DNA from: JAUZRW01 sp034437755
GTDB lineage: Bacteria; Chloroflexota; Anaerolineae; Aggregatilineales; Phototrophicaceae
Assembly (NCBI GenBank): GCA_034437755.1
Contig: DAOTTV010000083.1
Span: 1 to 56,307 of the forward strand
Direction: 5' to 3'
Length of the DNA stretch: 56,307 bases
Both the position numbers and the translations under genes were made by a program. Positions 1 to 7,063 of this stretch are shown in pieces; the first letter of the stretch is position 1, and every line of letters starts with the position of its first letter. Below the pieces are notes generated by a model. That model was not told where the DNA came from. It saw only the letters and a list, made by a program, of their open reading frames with translations, and did no database searches.

Positions 1-56
1 TCGCGTCTTGTCGTCTGCATCGCTCTCATCCTTCATCGGTCTATCTACAAAATGTT

Positions 57-222
57 GGCTCTTTGGGATTTCGCGTGGTTTTTGTCGCAGGGGCTTTGCC
101 CCCGCCCCCCCCACAAGGAACAATCGTTCCTTGACTTTGTTCAAAAAAGCAAGAGTTTTTGGCGTTCCCTTTTTTAAAAAAGGGGACAAAAAGAGCTTGA
201 CCACGCAAGATACGCAAGGCCC
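57..222 (+). mobile_element. MITE-like element family B, copy 1
   Basis: A non-coding element of about 166 bp. It starts with GGCTCTTTGGGATTTCGCGTGG and its other end, read on the opposite strand, carries the related GTATCTTGCGTGG. Inside are a hairpin around GGAACAATCGTTCC and the palindrome CCCTTTTTTAAAAAAGGG. It closely matches 9059-9243 (inverted) and 32387-32571. The flanks (caaaatgtt / caaaagtatt) are only weakly similar, so its target duplication is decayed or absent. A 77-codon open frame across it has no protein-like character and is not called. Confidence 0.75.
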
Positions 223-297
223 CAAAAGTATTATCGCTTAGTTTTTGCTAAAGGGCAATCGGCTCTGCACCAATTGATTATGAGCCTATGAACGGGG

Positions 298-347
298 CTA
301 AAACATAGCGGCGGCGGGGTTACCATGTCCCCGCCCGCTATGCTGTA
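298..347 (-). terminator. Intrinsic terminator of the DUF4013 gene
   Basis: On the minus strand an arm CATAGCGGGCGGGG (342-329) pairs with CCCCGCCGCCGCTATG (319-304) with a 2-nt bulge and 9-nt loop, followed by TTTTAG. It lies just after the stop of the membrane protein gene and fits a Rho-independent terminator. Confidence 0.7.
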
Positions 348-362
348 GCTGATGGGGTAAAG

Positions 363-1121
363 TTACGCCTCGAAGCTGTAGTGATCGTCGTTCTTGGACT
401 TGCGCTTAGCTTTCTCAGCCTCGAAGCCGATTTCTTCGGCAAAGTGCGCCACGAGATAATACTGCGTGATGCCCGAGATAAAGCCAATACCGACGCTCAA
501 CACGCTGATGACGAATTGCACGATGAAGTAATCCACCGTCGGTTGAGAGTTGAGCGATGCGACTTCGGGGTACATCACGCCGAAGATCGCGTTCAGCGCG
601 ATGATCGGGATCATATACGGCAGGAACGTGATGAACTGTCGCCCGAGCAAGCGCAGAAGCGACATCCGGTTCTCCCACATCGTGTTGAAGTTATCCGGGA
701 TTTGCCACAATACTTGCCTCTCGGTCGTGATCGCAAAGCGAATCGTGGCGATCAACAAGGCCCACGAGACCAGCACAATCGCCGGAAGCGTTAAGATGAA
801 CAGCATCAACAGGCCAATCGCCGAACGACCGAGTAAGATCGTGCCGACAACGAAGATCACAATCGGGATGAGCATGTAGACGATGCCGGCAAGCGCCACG
901 AGAAGCCCGCGTGTGATGTCTGTGCCATAATCGAAAGTCGGCAGGGCATCTTCGCGCGCGAGGATGGTGTACAGCACGCGCAAGCCATAGCCACTGACCA
1001 AGAACGAGGCGATGATGCCTATGATCGGAATTGAACTGAGAACGGCGGCGATCCCTGCCAGCGTGAGGACGGTCGTCAGATTCTCTTGCTTATACGGATA
1101 ATTGAGTGCATCGTTGATCAT
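363..1121 (-). CDS. DUF4013-type integral membrane protein
   Basis: A polytopic membrane protein of 252 residues. Hydrophobic segments cover roughly residues 20-50, 75-130 and 165-225, and the C-terminal tail is short and charged (KAKRKSKND). The pattern, with an N-terminal helix pair, a short loop and a long central hydrophobic region, fits DUF4013, a family of bacterial and archaeal membrane proteins with no assigned function. I chose the ATG at 1121 because a GGGAG sequence lies 7 nt upstream; a GTG one codon earlier is possible. The gene is monocistronic: a terminator hairpin follows it, and a MITE-like element separates it from groEL. Confidence 0.8.
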   Translation of the reverse strand: MINDALNYPYKQENLTTVLTLAGIAAVLSSIPIIGIIASFLVSGYGLRVLYTILAREDALPTFDYGTDITRGLLVALAGIVYMLIPIVIFVVGTILLGRSAIGLLMLFILTLPAIVLVSWALLIATIRFAITTERQVLWQIPDNFNTMWENRMSLLRLLGRQFITFLPYMIPIIALNAIFGVMYPEVASLNSQPTVDYFIVQFVISVLSVGIGFISGITQYYLVAHFAEEIGFEAEKAKRKSKNDDHYSFEA

Positions 1122-1192
1122 CACGTTTCTCCCAAATGATATACTTTGATATTCATCATGGCATGATTCGCCTCAGTCTGCGAGTGAGTCGC

Positions 1193-1400
1193 TGATGAGT
1201 CTAGGGCAAATGTATTTTCATAGCGGGGTTTCATCCCGAGTCCCACCACTTTTTGCAAACGCTCTTATGTCGAACGTGTGCAATAAGACCCATGAGCTTT
1301 TGCAAAAGCTCAACCAAAACTTTCATAGGGTGCTTTTTTCAACGCAATTGCGTTCAAAATGCCCCTCCACAAGCCATATGCAATCGCCCTACTGATGAGT
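1193..1400. mobile_element. MITE-like element family C with 8-bp target duplication
   Basis: The element (1201-1392, 192 bp) is flanked on both sides by the perfect direct repeat TGATGAGT (1193-1200 and 1393-1400). Its ends are inverted repeats: CTAGGGCAAATGTAT on the left and, read from the right, GTAGGGCGATTGCAT. It encodes no protein. Internal palindromes include GAGCTTTTGCAAAAGCTC and AACGCAATTGCGTT. It sits between the groEL terminator and the start of the upstream membrane protein gene. Confidence 0.8.
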
Positions 1401-1408
1401 TGCGTATT

Positions 1409-1434
1409 ACAAAAGACCACCCCGCAGGATGGCC
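1409..1434 (-). terminator. Intrinsic terminator of groES-groEL
   Basis: On the minus strand GGCCATCC-TGCG-GGGTGGTC forms an 8-bp stem with two G-T wobbles, followed by TTTTGT. It is 40 bp beyond the groEL stop. Confidence 0.7.
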
Positions 1435-1473
1435 TTCTGTGCGTTGTTGCGATGTGATAGGGGGTCGGTCAGC

Positions 1474-3126
1474 TTAGTACATGCCGCCCATGCCGCCCAT
1501 ACCGGGGTCAGGCATGCCACCACCACCGTTGTTTTCTTCTGGCACGTCGGTGATCAGGGCTTCGGTCGTCAGGATCATCGAGGCGATGCTTGCCGCATTG
1601 CTGACAGCGCCACGAGTCACCTTAGCGGGGTCGATGACACCGACTTCGATCATATCGACGTAGTCGCCGGTCATGACGTTGTAGCCCGTGTTGGTGTTCT
1701 TGCGGCTCTTTTGCAGGCGGCGCACGTTATCGATGATGACCGCGCCATCTTGCCCAGCATTTGCCGAAATCTTACGCATCGGCACTTCTAGCGAGCGACG
1801 TAGCACATTCACACCGGTGTTCTCGTCGTCAGCATCCAGCTTGAAGCCTTTGAGTGCGTCCACTGCGTTGACTAGTGCCACACCACCGCCGGGCAGAATA
1901 CCCTGTTCGACAGCCGCACGCGCCGCGCTCAGCGCATCTTCCACACGGTGCTTCTTCTCTTTCAGCTCGGTTTCGGTTGCTGCACCCACGCGGATGACAG
2001 CCACACCACCGCTGAGCTTCGCTAGGCGTTCTTGCAGTTTTTCGCGGTCGTAGTCGCTGGTGCTGTTTTCGATCTCAGCTTCGATCTCGCGCACGCGGCC
2101 CATGATCGCATCTTCATCGCCAGCACCATCGACAACCACCGTGTTATCCTTGGTTGCGACGATCTTGTTGGCGCGACCGAGGTCTTGGACGGTGGCGCTA
2201 TCCAGCTTGCGACCGGTCTCTTCGCTGATGACCGTACCGCCGGTCAGCACTGCGATGTCGCGCAACATTGCCTTACGACGATCGCCGAAGCCCGGTGCTT
2301 TGACAGCCAGCACGTTCAGCATCCCGCGCAGTTTGTTCAGCACGAGCGTTGCCAGCGCTTCACCGTCGATGTCCTCAGCGATGATGACCAGATCACGCTT
2401 GCCGATTTGGATCAGTTTTTCCAGCAGGGGCACGATGTCTTGTGCGGCGCTGATTTTCTTGTCGTGGATGAGGACATACGGTTCTTCGATCACCGATTCC
2501 ATCGCTTCCTGGTTGGTGATGAAGTACGGGCTGATGTAACCGCGGTCGAATTGCATCCCTTCGACGTATTCGATTTCATCTTCTAATCCGCGTGATTCCT
2601 CGACTTGCACCACGCCATTCTGCCCGACCTTGTCCATGACTTCCGCAATCAAGCTACCGATAGCTTCATCCTGTGCCGAGACGCTGGCAACGCTGGCGAT
2701 CTGTTCCTTAGTGTCGATCGGCGTTGCTTGTTCCAGCAAGTACGCGCTGACTTGCTCGGCGGCGGCGAGGATACCGCGCTTCAGCAACATCGGGTTAGCG
2801 CCGGCGGCGACGTTCTTCAAGCCTTCGGTGACGATCGCCTGTGCCAGCACGGTCGCGGTGGTCGTACCATCACCAGCGATGTCGTTGGTTTTGGTGGCGG
2901 CTTCCTTCAGCAATTGTGCGCCCATGTTCTCATAGGCATCTTCCAGTTCAATCTCCTTGGCGACGGTCACGCCATCGTGGGTGACGGTCGGCGCGCCGAA
3001 GGATTTATCCAGTGCGACGTTGCGACCCTTGGGGCCCAGCGTTGTGCTGACAGCGTTTGCAACTTTGTCGACACCGCTTTGCAGTTTGCGACGAGCTTCA
3101 TCGCGGAAGACGAGTTGTTTTGCCAT
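1474..3126 (-). CDS. groL: 60-kDa chaperonin GroEL
   Basis: The ATP-dependent chaperonin subunit that forms the double-ring folding chamber with GroES in the cytosol. At 550 residues it has normal length. It carries the family's N-terminal region (VANAVSTTLGPKGRNVALD), the ATP-binding DGTTTATVLAQAI segment around residues 86-98, and the Gly/Met-rich tail ending GMGGMGGMY that is typical of GroEL. The start is supported by AGGAG 11 nt upstream. It is the second gene of the groES-groEL operon, with an 81-bp spacer, and should share the CIRCE-controlled promoter ahead of groES. No truncation or missing motif is visible. Confidence 0.98.
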   Translation of the reverse strand: MAKQLVFRDEARRKLQSGVDKVANAVSTTLGPKGRNVALDKSFGAPTVTHDGVTVAKEIELEDAYENMGAQLLKEAATKTNDIAGDGTTTATVLAQAIVTEGLKNVAAGANPMLLKRGILAAAEQVSAYLLEQATPIDTKEQIASVASVSAQDEAIGSLIAEVMDKVGQNGVVQVEESRGLEDEIEYVEGMQFDRGYISPYFITNQEAMESVIEEPYVLIHDKKISAAQDIVPLLEKLIQIGKRDLVIIAEDIDGEALATLVLNKLRGMLNVLAVKAPGFGDRRKAMLRDIAVLTGGTVISEETGRKLDSATVQDLGRANKIVATKDNTVVVDGAGDEDAIMGRVREIEAEIENSTSDYDREKLQERLAKLSGGVAVIRVGAATETELKEKKHRVEDALSAARAAVEQGILPGGGVALVNAVDALKGFKLDADDENTGVNVLRRSLEVPMRKISANAGQDGAVIIDNVRRLQKSRKNTNTGYNVMTGDYVDMIEVGVIDPAKVTRGAVSNAASIASMILTTEALITDVPEENNGGGGMPDPGMGGMGGMY

Positions 3127-3207
3127 GTGATATTTCTCCTAATGTTGTTTAACTGATTGTGTTGGGTGATGGGTGAAACTAAAAAATCCTCTGTGATAAT
3201 CGAGGGC

Positions 3208-3513
3208 TTACTCGATCACACCGAGGATGTCGGATTCTTTCATAATGAGAACTTTTTCGCCGTCCAGCTTGATTTCGGTACCGGCGTACTTGGCGAATAG
3301 CACAGTGTCACCTTCTTCGACATCTAATGCGATGCGGTCGCCGTCGTCGTCCTTCTTACCGAGACCCACAGCCAGCACCTTGCCCTGTTGCGGTTTCTCT
3401 TTTGCGGTTTCCGGCAGGACTAAGCCGCTTGCGGTGGTGGTTTCTTGCTCAATCGGTTGCACAACCACGCGATCGCCGAGCGGGCGAATGCTAACTTTCG
3501 TTGTTTCTGCCAT
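3208..3513 (-). CDS. groS: 10-kDa co-chaperonin GroES
   Basis: The heptameric lid of the GroEL chamber. The 101-residue protein starts with the conserved IRPLGDRVVVQPIEQE segment, continues through the mobile loop (TASGLVLPETAKEKPQQG) and has the VLFAKYAGTEIKLDGEKVLIM core and DILGVIE end. GGAGG lies 8 nt before the ATG. It is the first gene of the groES-groEL operon, transcribed from a sigma70-type promoter overlapped on its downstream side by a CIRCE operator, so heat-responsive HrcA repression is expected. No hrcA gene is in this window. Confidence 0.97.
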   Translation of the reverse strand: MAETTKVSIRPLGDRVVVQPIEQETTTASGLVLPETAKEKPQQGKVLAVGLGKKDDDGDRIALDVEEGDTVLFAKYAGTEIKLDGEKVLIMKESDILGVIE

Positions 3514-3575
3514 CTGCTAATCCTCCATTTTACGTATATGATGTGTGTTGGGTAGGTTGGATATATCGAACGTAT

Positions 3576-3602
3576 TTAGCACTCTCTACCCATGACTGCT
3601 AA
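3576..3602. promoter_or_regulatory. CIRCE operator (HrcA site)
   Basis: TTAGCACTC, then a 9-nt spacer, then GACTGCTAA. This matches the CIRCE consensus TTAGCACTC-N9-GAGTGCTAA with one mismatch. It lies 62 bp upstream of the groES start and about 14 bp downstream of the -10 box, where HrcA binding would block transcription. Confidence 0.92.
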
Positions 3603-3616
3603 ATCTTACATGCGAC

Positions 3617-3645
3617 AGAATAGCATAAGCTGTTGTATAGGTCAA
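3617..3645 (-). promoter_or_regulatory. Sigma70-type promoter of groES-groEL
   Basis: On the minus strand the -35 box TTGACC (3645-3640) is separated by 17 bp from the -10 box TATTCT (3622-3617). The predicted start falls at the upstream edge of the CIRCE element. Confidence 0.8.
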
Positions 3646-3764
3646 TTGCTTTAGCAAAGTTCTTATGCTTCTGCTAAATTATCTTATGATTTTCTTACAG
3701 ACCCACGGTTGATACACCCAATTCATCTAATTTCAAAGTTGACCCTATCTAATCTGCGCGAGTG

Positions 3765-3773
3765 TGTTACTAT
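3765..3773 (+). promoter_or_regulatory. Possible extended -10 promoter of the cold-shock gene
   Basis: TGTTACTAT has the TGn extension next to a TATAAT-like hexamer. An upstream TTGACC is present but 23 bp away, too far for a normal -35, so only the extended -10 is proposed. Transcripts from here would carry a leader of about 240 nt. Confidence 0.4.
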
Positions 3774-3780
3774 AGTTATG

Positions 3781-3818
3781 CAACACGAAAGATCGAAACA
3801 CAACGTTTCATCGTGTTG
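3781..3818 (+). promoter_or_regulatory. Structured 5' leader hairpin of the cold-shock gene
   Basis: CAACAC/GTGTTG, GAT/ATC and GAAAC/GTTTC pair in nested order around an ACAAC loop. This places a long hairpin at the very start of the predicted leader. Long structured leaders are characteristic of cspA-type genes; a thermosensing role here is inference. Confidence 0.45.
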
Positions 3819-4023
3819 GTGCAGTGATGTAGCACCCTAAAACCTCAAAAAACGAAGGCTTCTACAGTCTATACCCACAAGTACAATGCGCTTACGCAAT
3901 CTGTAAGTGTGGTTCTTCTAAGTAGCTTTATTCGTATGCAACGTCGAACGTCAGCACCTGATGTGTGCGATGGTTGTATAAAGTAGGTTGTGGCAAAACC
4001 ATCATACACAGGAGTAAAATAAT

Positions 4024-4242
4024 ATGACTAATCGTACCCGTGGTACAGTCAAATGGTTCAGTGCAGAAAAAGGCTATGGTTTCGTCTCGCGTGAAGATGG
4101 CGATGATCTCTTTGTCCATTATTCCGAGATTCGCGACACCGGCTATCGTTCGTTGGATGAAGGCGCAACCGTCGAATTCGACATCACACAAGGTCGCAAA
4201 GGCTTACAGGCCAGCGGCGTGACTGTCGTCGAAACTAGCTAA
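4024..4242 (+). CDS. Cold-shock domain protein (CspA family)
   Basis: A single cold-shock domain of 72 residues that binds single-stranded RNA or DNA and acts as an RNA chaperone or antiterminator. The family motifs are visible: GTVKWFSAEKGYGFV (RNP1) at about residues 7-21 and DDLFVHYSEI (RNP2) at about 27-36. An ACAGGAG sequence precedes the ATG. The leader is about 250 nt long with a strong hairpin, as in cold-inducible csp genes. A clear terminator follows 20 bp after the stop, so the gene is monocistronic. Confidence 0.96.
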   Translation: MTNRTRGTVKWFSAEKGYGFVSREDGDDLFVHYSEIRDTGYRSLDEGATVEFDITQGRKGLQASGVTVVETS

Positions 4243-4261
4243 GCTCAGCTTGACACCGACA

Positions 4262-4292
4262 AACGGGGTACGCTTAGCGTATCCCGTTTTTT
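4262..4292 (+). terminator. Intrinsic terminator of the cold-shock gene
   Basis: AACGGGGTACGC-TTA-GCGTATCCCGTT forms a 12-bp stem with one wobble and runs into TTTT. Confidence 0.92.
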
Positions 4293-4354
4293 GATTCCAT
4301 ACCTCGCCCGCCATAGGGCAATCGTCATACAAATGACGCATCCCCACTGTTGGA

Positions 4355-4382
4355 TTGTGTATCTACGAAATACAGCTATACT
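4355..4382 (+). promoter_or_regulatory. Probable promoter of the lipoprotein gene
   Basis: TTGTGT (4355-4360), 16-bp spacer, TATACT (4377-4382), followed 33 bp later by the start codon of the lipoprotein gene with its AGGAG ribosome site. Confidence 0.5.
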
Positions 4383-4415
4383 GCTATCAGATATTCAATC
4401 TTTTAGGAGCTGATA

Positions 4416-5033
4416 ATGTTAACACGATTGATTGTTGTACTGGTATTGTTGGTATCACTTGCCGCCTGTGGCACTGATGACGGTGAGGTGGTTGAGAATA
4501 CGCCCGTTGCTGAACAAGAAACCGCGACCGATGATGCTGATAGCGCTTCTGCCGATGATGCGAGCGACGAAGCAGGCGAGACCTTCTTGCTGACGCTCAC
4601 CGGTGATGAGACGCTAACGTTCGATGATAACCCTTCCTTTGGTTGCGTGCGCGATCTAGCCGCCTTCCAGACCTTCACACAGTCGCCCAAGGTCGAGATT
4701 TACCTGCCATCTGATGTCGAACCAGGGACGTATGATCTGGCGGACTTCGACGCTAACCGCGAGCCGCTCTATGTCGAAGGGGCGGCGGTCGTCGCAGTCA
4801 CCGGCGACGTGAGTGCGCGTGATGAAGACGGCGCGGTACGCGGTCGCTTCTACTTCCAGAATAGCACCGGCACGCTCACGCTTGAGGCAATCCCGACTGA
4901 TCTTGACGAGCGTTTCATCGCGTCGGTCGATGGCACGCTGGAAGACCGCAACGGCAATACCGTCAACGTCACCATTGATATTGATGTCGTCAACGATAGC
5001 TCGACAACGCTGGATTGTCAGTACGGCGAATGA
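4416..5033 (+). CDS. Small secreted lipoprotein of unknown function
   Basis: The 205-residue product begins with a lipoprotein signal peptide (hydrophobic residues 4-15, lipobox LAAC, lipidated Cys18). An acidic low-complexity linker rich in Asp, Ala, Glu and Ser follows to about residue 53. The remaining 150 residues look like a compact beta-rich domain containing two cysteines (GCVRDL and the C-terminal DCQYGE) that could form a disulfide. It should be anchored to the outer face of the membrane. I do not recognise the domain. AGGAG precedes the ATG and a promoter lies just upstream; the gene appears monocistronic. Confidence 0.85.
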   Translation: MLTRLIVVLVLLVSLAACGTDDGEVVENTPVAEQETATDDADSASADDASDEAGETFLLTLTGDETLTFDDNPSFGCVRDLAAFQTFTQSPKVEIYLPSDVEPGTYDLADFDANREPLYVEGAAVVAVTGDVSARDEDGAVRGRFYFQNSTGTLTLEAIPTDLDERFIASVDGTLEDRNGNTVNVTIDIDVVNDSSTTLDCQYGE

Positions 5034-5232
5034 GCGCTATTCCACGCTTATCCTGAAGACCTACCCCTCGTCCTTTCTCATGTTTACTCGTGAGATTGGG
5101 CTGGGGGATGCGTGTCGTACCCGTTAAAATCGGAGCTTATGTAACCGCACGCGGACGACTCTCGTACAGCGATTAAGAACACTATTTATCAATAAGAGCG
5201 GGTGATCACTATGTGTGGTGCTGGACATCGAC

Positions 5233-5238
5233 TATAAT
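5233..5238 (+). promoter_or_regulatory. Candidate -10 box of the E2/JAB/E1 operon
   Basis: A perfect TATAAT lies 56 bp before the first gene of the operon. No convincing -35 hexamer is at 17 bp, so the site may depend on an activator or be fortuitous. Confidence 0.4.
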
Positions 5239-5294
5239 AGAGATTAGATTAATATAGATAACACTCAAGCTATTCTATTTCGGAGTCATCAGGT

Positions 5295-5768
5295 ATGTCG
5301 AACTGGTGGGGAACACGCAAGGATGTGTCACCGCGCTTAGTCTGGGAAGTCGAAGCGATGCGGTCGAGTTTTGGCAATACGTTTGAATTGGTGGTGCCAC
5401 CGTTTGGGGGCTTGCTTTACTGGCAGGGGACGATACAGGTCAACATGTCGATTCTGGATAATCCAGATCACACCCTGAAGATTGTCTACCCCAAGGAGTA
5501 TCCCAATCGTCCTGCAGAAGCCTATTGCATCAAGCCCCGCATCTACAGCGAGAAGCACCAATACGAAGATGGACAACTGTGCTTGTTTAACCCGAAAGAC
5601 GGCGAGCAATACGGTTGGAACCCAAGCAAATCAACGGCTGTGACAGTGGCGGGATGGGCTGTACAGTGGCTATATGCGTACTACACATGGCGGGCAACTG
5701 GTGATTGGCCCGGCATCGAAGAGCGCATCCGCCCTGATACCCCCCTGCCACGCCGCCGTCGGAGGTAA
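5295..5768 (+). CDS. Prokaryotic E2-like (ubiquitin-conjugating fold) protein
   Basis: A stand-alone E2-type protein of 157 residues. Family landmarks are in order: the strand-turn YPKEYPNRPAEAYCI (about residues 65-79, like the YPxxPP loop of E2 enzymes), HQYEDGQLCLF with the probable catalytic Cys96, and GWNPSKSTAVTVAGWAVQWL (the WxP element and following helix). The tail ends in a run of arginines. By analogy it would receive an activated ubiquitin-like protein on Cys96 as a thioester. It is the first gene of an operon: the JAB-like gene starts 77 bp after its stop and the E1-like gene overlaps that one. GGAG lies upstream of the ATG. The fold call rests on motifs only. Confidence 0.85.
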   Translation: MSNWWGTRKDVSPRLVWEVEAMRSSFGNTFELVVPPFGGLLYWQGTIQVNMSILDNPDHTLKIVYPKEYPNRPAEAYCIKPRIYSEKHQYEDGQLCLFNPKDGEQYGWNPSKSTAVTVAGWAVQWLYAYYTWRATGDWPGIEERIRPDTPLPRRRRR

Positions 5769-5845
5769 CATAACTAATGGAGGACTTAGGGAGTCTGCTG
5801 AATGCAGAAGTCAGTCTCTTCTCACGCAGATTGAGAGGTCTTGCT

Positions 5846-7063
5846 ATGATTTCACGGGGAATTGTCCCGAACTTAATCATTTCACAAAACGTAGTCGATC
5901 GCGTCTTCAAAGCCGCGCAGAGCTACATCGAAGACGAAACCGGAGAGACGATGGTCGGGCTGGTGGTTGATACCAACGAACCTGAGACGATGCCGACGCT
6001 CTACGTGTTGGATTGTATCGCGCCTGATGATACAGTGATTCGGCGCTCGCACATGTTTGAGCAGGGCGACGAACTCCAGCAGGATATTTTCTTCTGGTTG
6101 TTAGAAAACTGGAATGCCTATCAGGACATCGGGCGCGATATGTCCGGTAAAGTGATCAAAGACGAGTGGAAGGTCGATTTGAAGCATCTCGGCGACTGGC
6201 ACAAGCAACCGGGCTTCATGATCCAGCCCAGCGGGGGCGACTGGCAAACGGCGCTCCGCATCATGGATGACGAAGAGAACGCCTTTGAATTTCTGCTCGT
6301 GCCGATTGTCACGCTCGGTCATCCCTCGGTGACCAGCGATAGCGGCTCGCAGGTCAATTACTTCACGCGGGATTTGGGCGATGGCACGAGCTTACGCATG
6401 GACTGGTGGTATATTCATCGCGATGTGCGCGTGTTCCAGCCAATCACGCCGAAGATTGTGCCAGCGCGTGAATTGCCCGATATCACGCCCTACCCGTGGC
6501 ACATCCTCAAAGCCGATTTGCTGGACGAAGAACTGAACTTGCTGGAAGAAGACGGCAAATTCTTGATGTCGCCCAGCGCGATCTTCTGGGAATTGGATGG
6601 CGATTTGCCACTAGAGATTTGCTTCATCGTCGGGCGCACGGGCTCCAATCAAGTGTATTTAGTCGTCACAGATTGGGATTATCCTAACACCAAACCGCGC
6701 ATTCGTCTGGCAGATTTCTCGCAGATTAACCCCTCGCAGTACATCGCCGATGTCTTCGCCGATTTGCTAGAGATTTCCGAAGAAGCGCCCGACCCCGAAA
6801 ATTTCGAGTGGGATCCTGAATCGTCGTATATTGTCGATTACATTGCTCTCATCGAGCGCGAGATGGGCGTGCGCCCGGACAATGCGCCGATGCCGTGGGA
6901 ACGCGATCAACTGGATGAAACGTCGATCGGCGTAGAGATTGAAACCGATGCCGACGACGAGACCGCAAACGCGCGCGCATCATCAGCAGATGCCAGCGCG
7001 GATCAAGCCGACGACGACGCGACCCAAACCGAAGTCGAAACAAATGAGGAAGAAACAACATGA
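5846..7063 (+). CDS. JAB/MPN-like isopeptidase with HxQ variant and C-terminal extension
   Basis: Middle gene of the E2/JAB/E1 operon. Residues 10-160 look like a JAB (JAMM) metalloprotease: ETGETMVG with Glu31, then GDWHKQPG-x5-PSGGD (His119, Ser129, Asp132). The family pattern is E, HxH, seven residues, SxxD. Here the second zinc His is Gln121 (codon CAA), so activity is uncertain. Residues 230-310 (FLMSPSAIFWEL, YLVVTDWDYPNTKPRIRL) recall an E2/RWD fold without a cysteine, a tentative call. The last 70 residues are acidic and disordered. I chose the ATG at 5846 (405 residues) because GAGAGG lies 7 nt upstream; an ATG at 5777 would add 23 residues. The stop overlaps the E1 start (ATGA). Confidence 0.8.
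   Translation: MISRGIVPNLIISQNVVDRVFKAAQSYIEDETGETMVGLVVDTNEPETMPTLYVLDCIAPDDTVIRRSHMFEQGDELQQDIFFWLLENWNAYQDIGRDMSGKVIKDEWKVDLKHLGDWHKQPGFMIQPSGGDWQTALRIMDDEENAFEFLLVPIVTLGHPSVTSDSGSQVNYFTRDLGDGTSLRMDWWYIHRDVRVFQPITPKIVPARELPDITPYPWHILKADLLDEELNLLEEDGKFLMSPSAIFWELDGDLPLEICFIVGRTGSNQVYLVVTDWDYPNTKPRIRLADFSQINPSQYIADVFADLLEISEEAPDPENFEWDPESSYIVDYIALIEREMGVRPDNAPMPWERDQLDETSIGVEIETDADDETANARASSADASADQADDDATQTEVETNEEETT

Noticed and set aside
8..241. Open frame of 77 codons at the left end
   Set aside because: It lies almost wholly in family B element copy 1, and parallel frames occur at the other copies; the product follows the repeat, not protein constraints.
2032..2586. Open frames antisense to groEL and other GC-rich genes
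   Set aside because: Shadow frames of strongly supported genes; their composition is a by-product of the codon use on the other strand.
4416..5033. Lipoprotein as the missing ubiquitin-like partner
   Set aside because: It is exported and ends DCQYGE, with no beta-grasp pattern or C-terminal Gly, so it cannot serve the cytosolic E1/E2.
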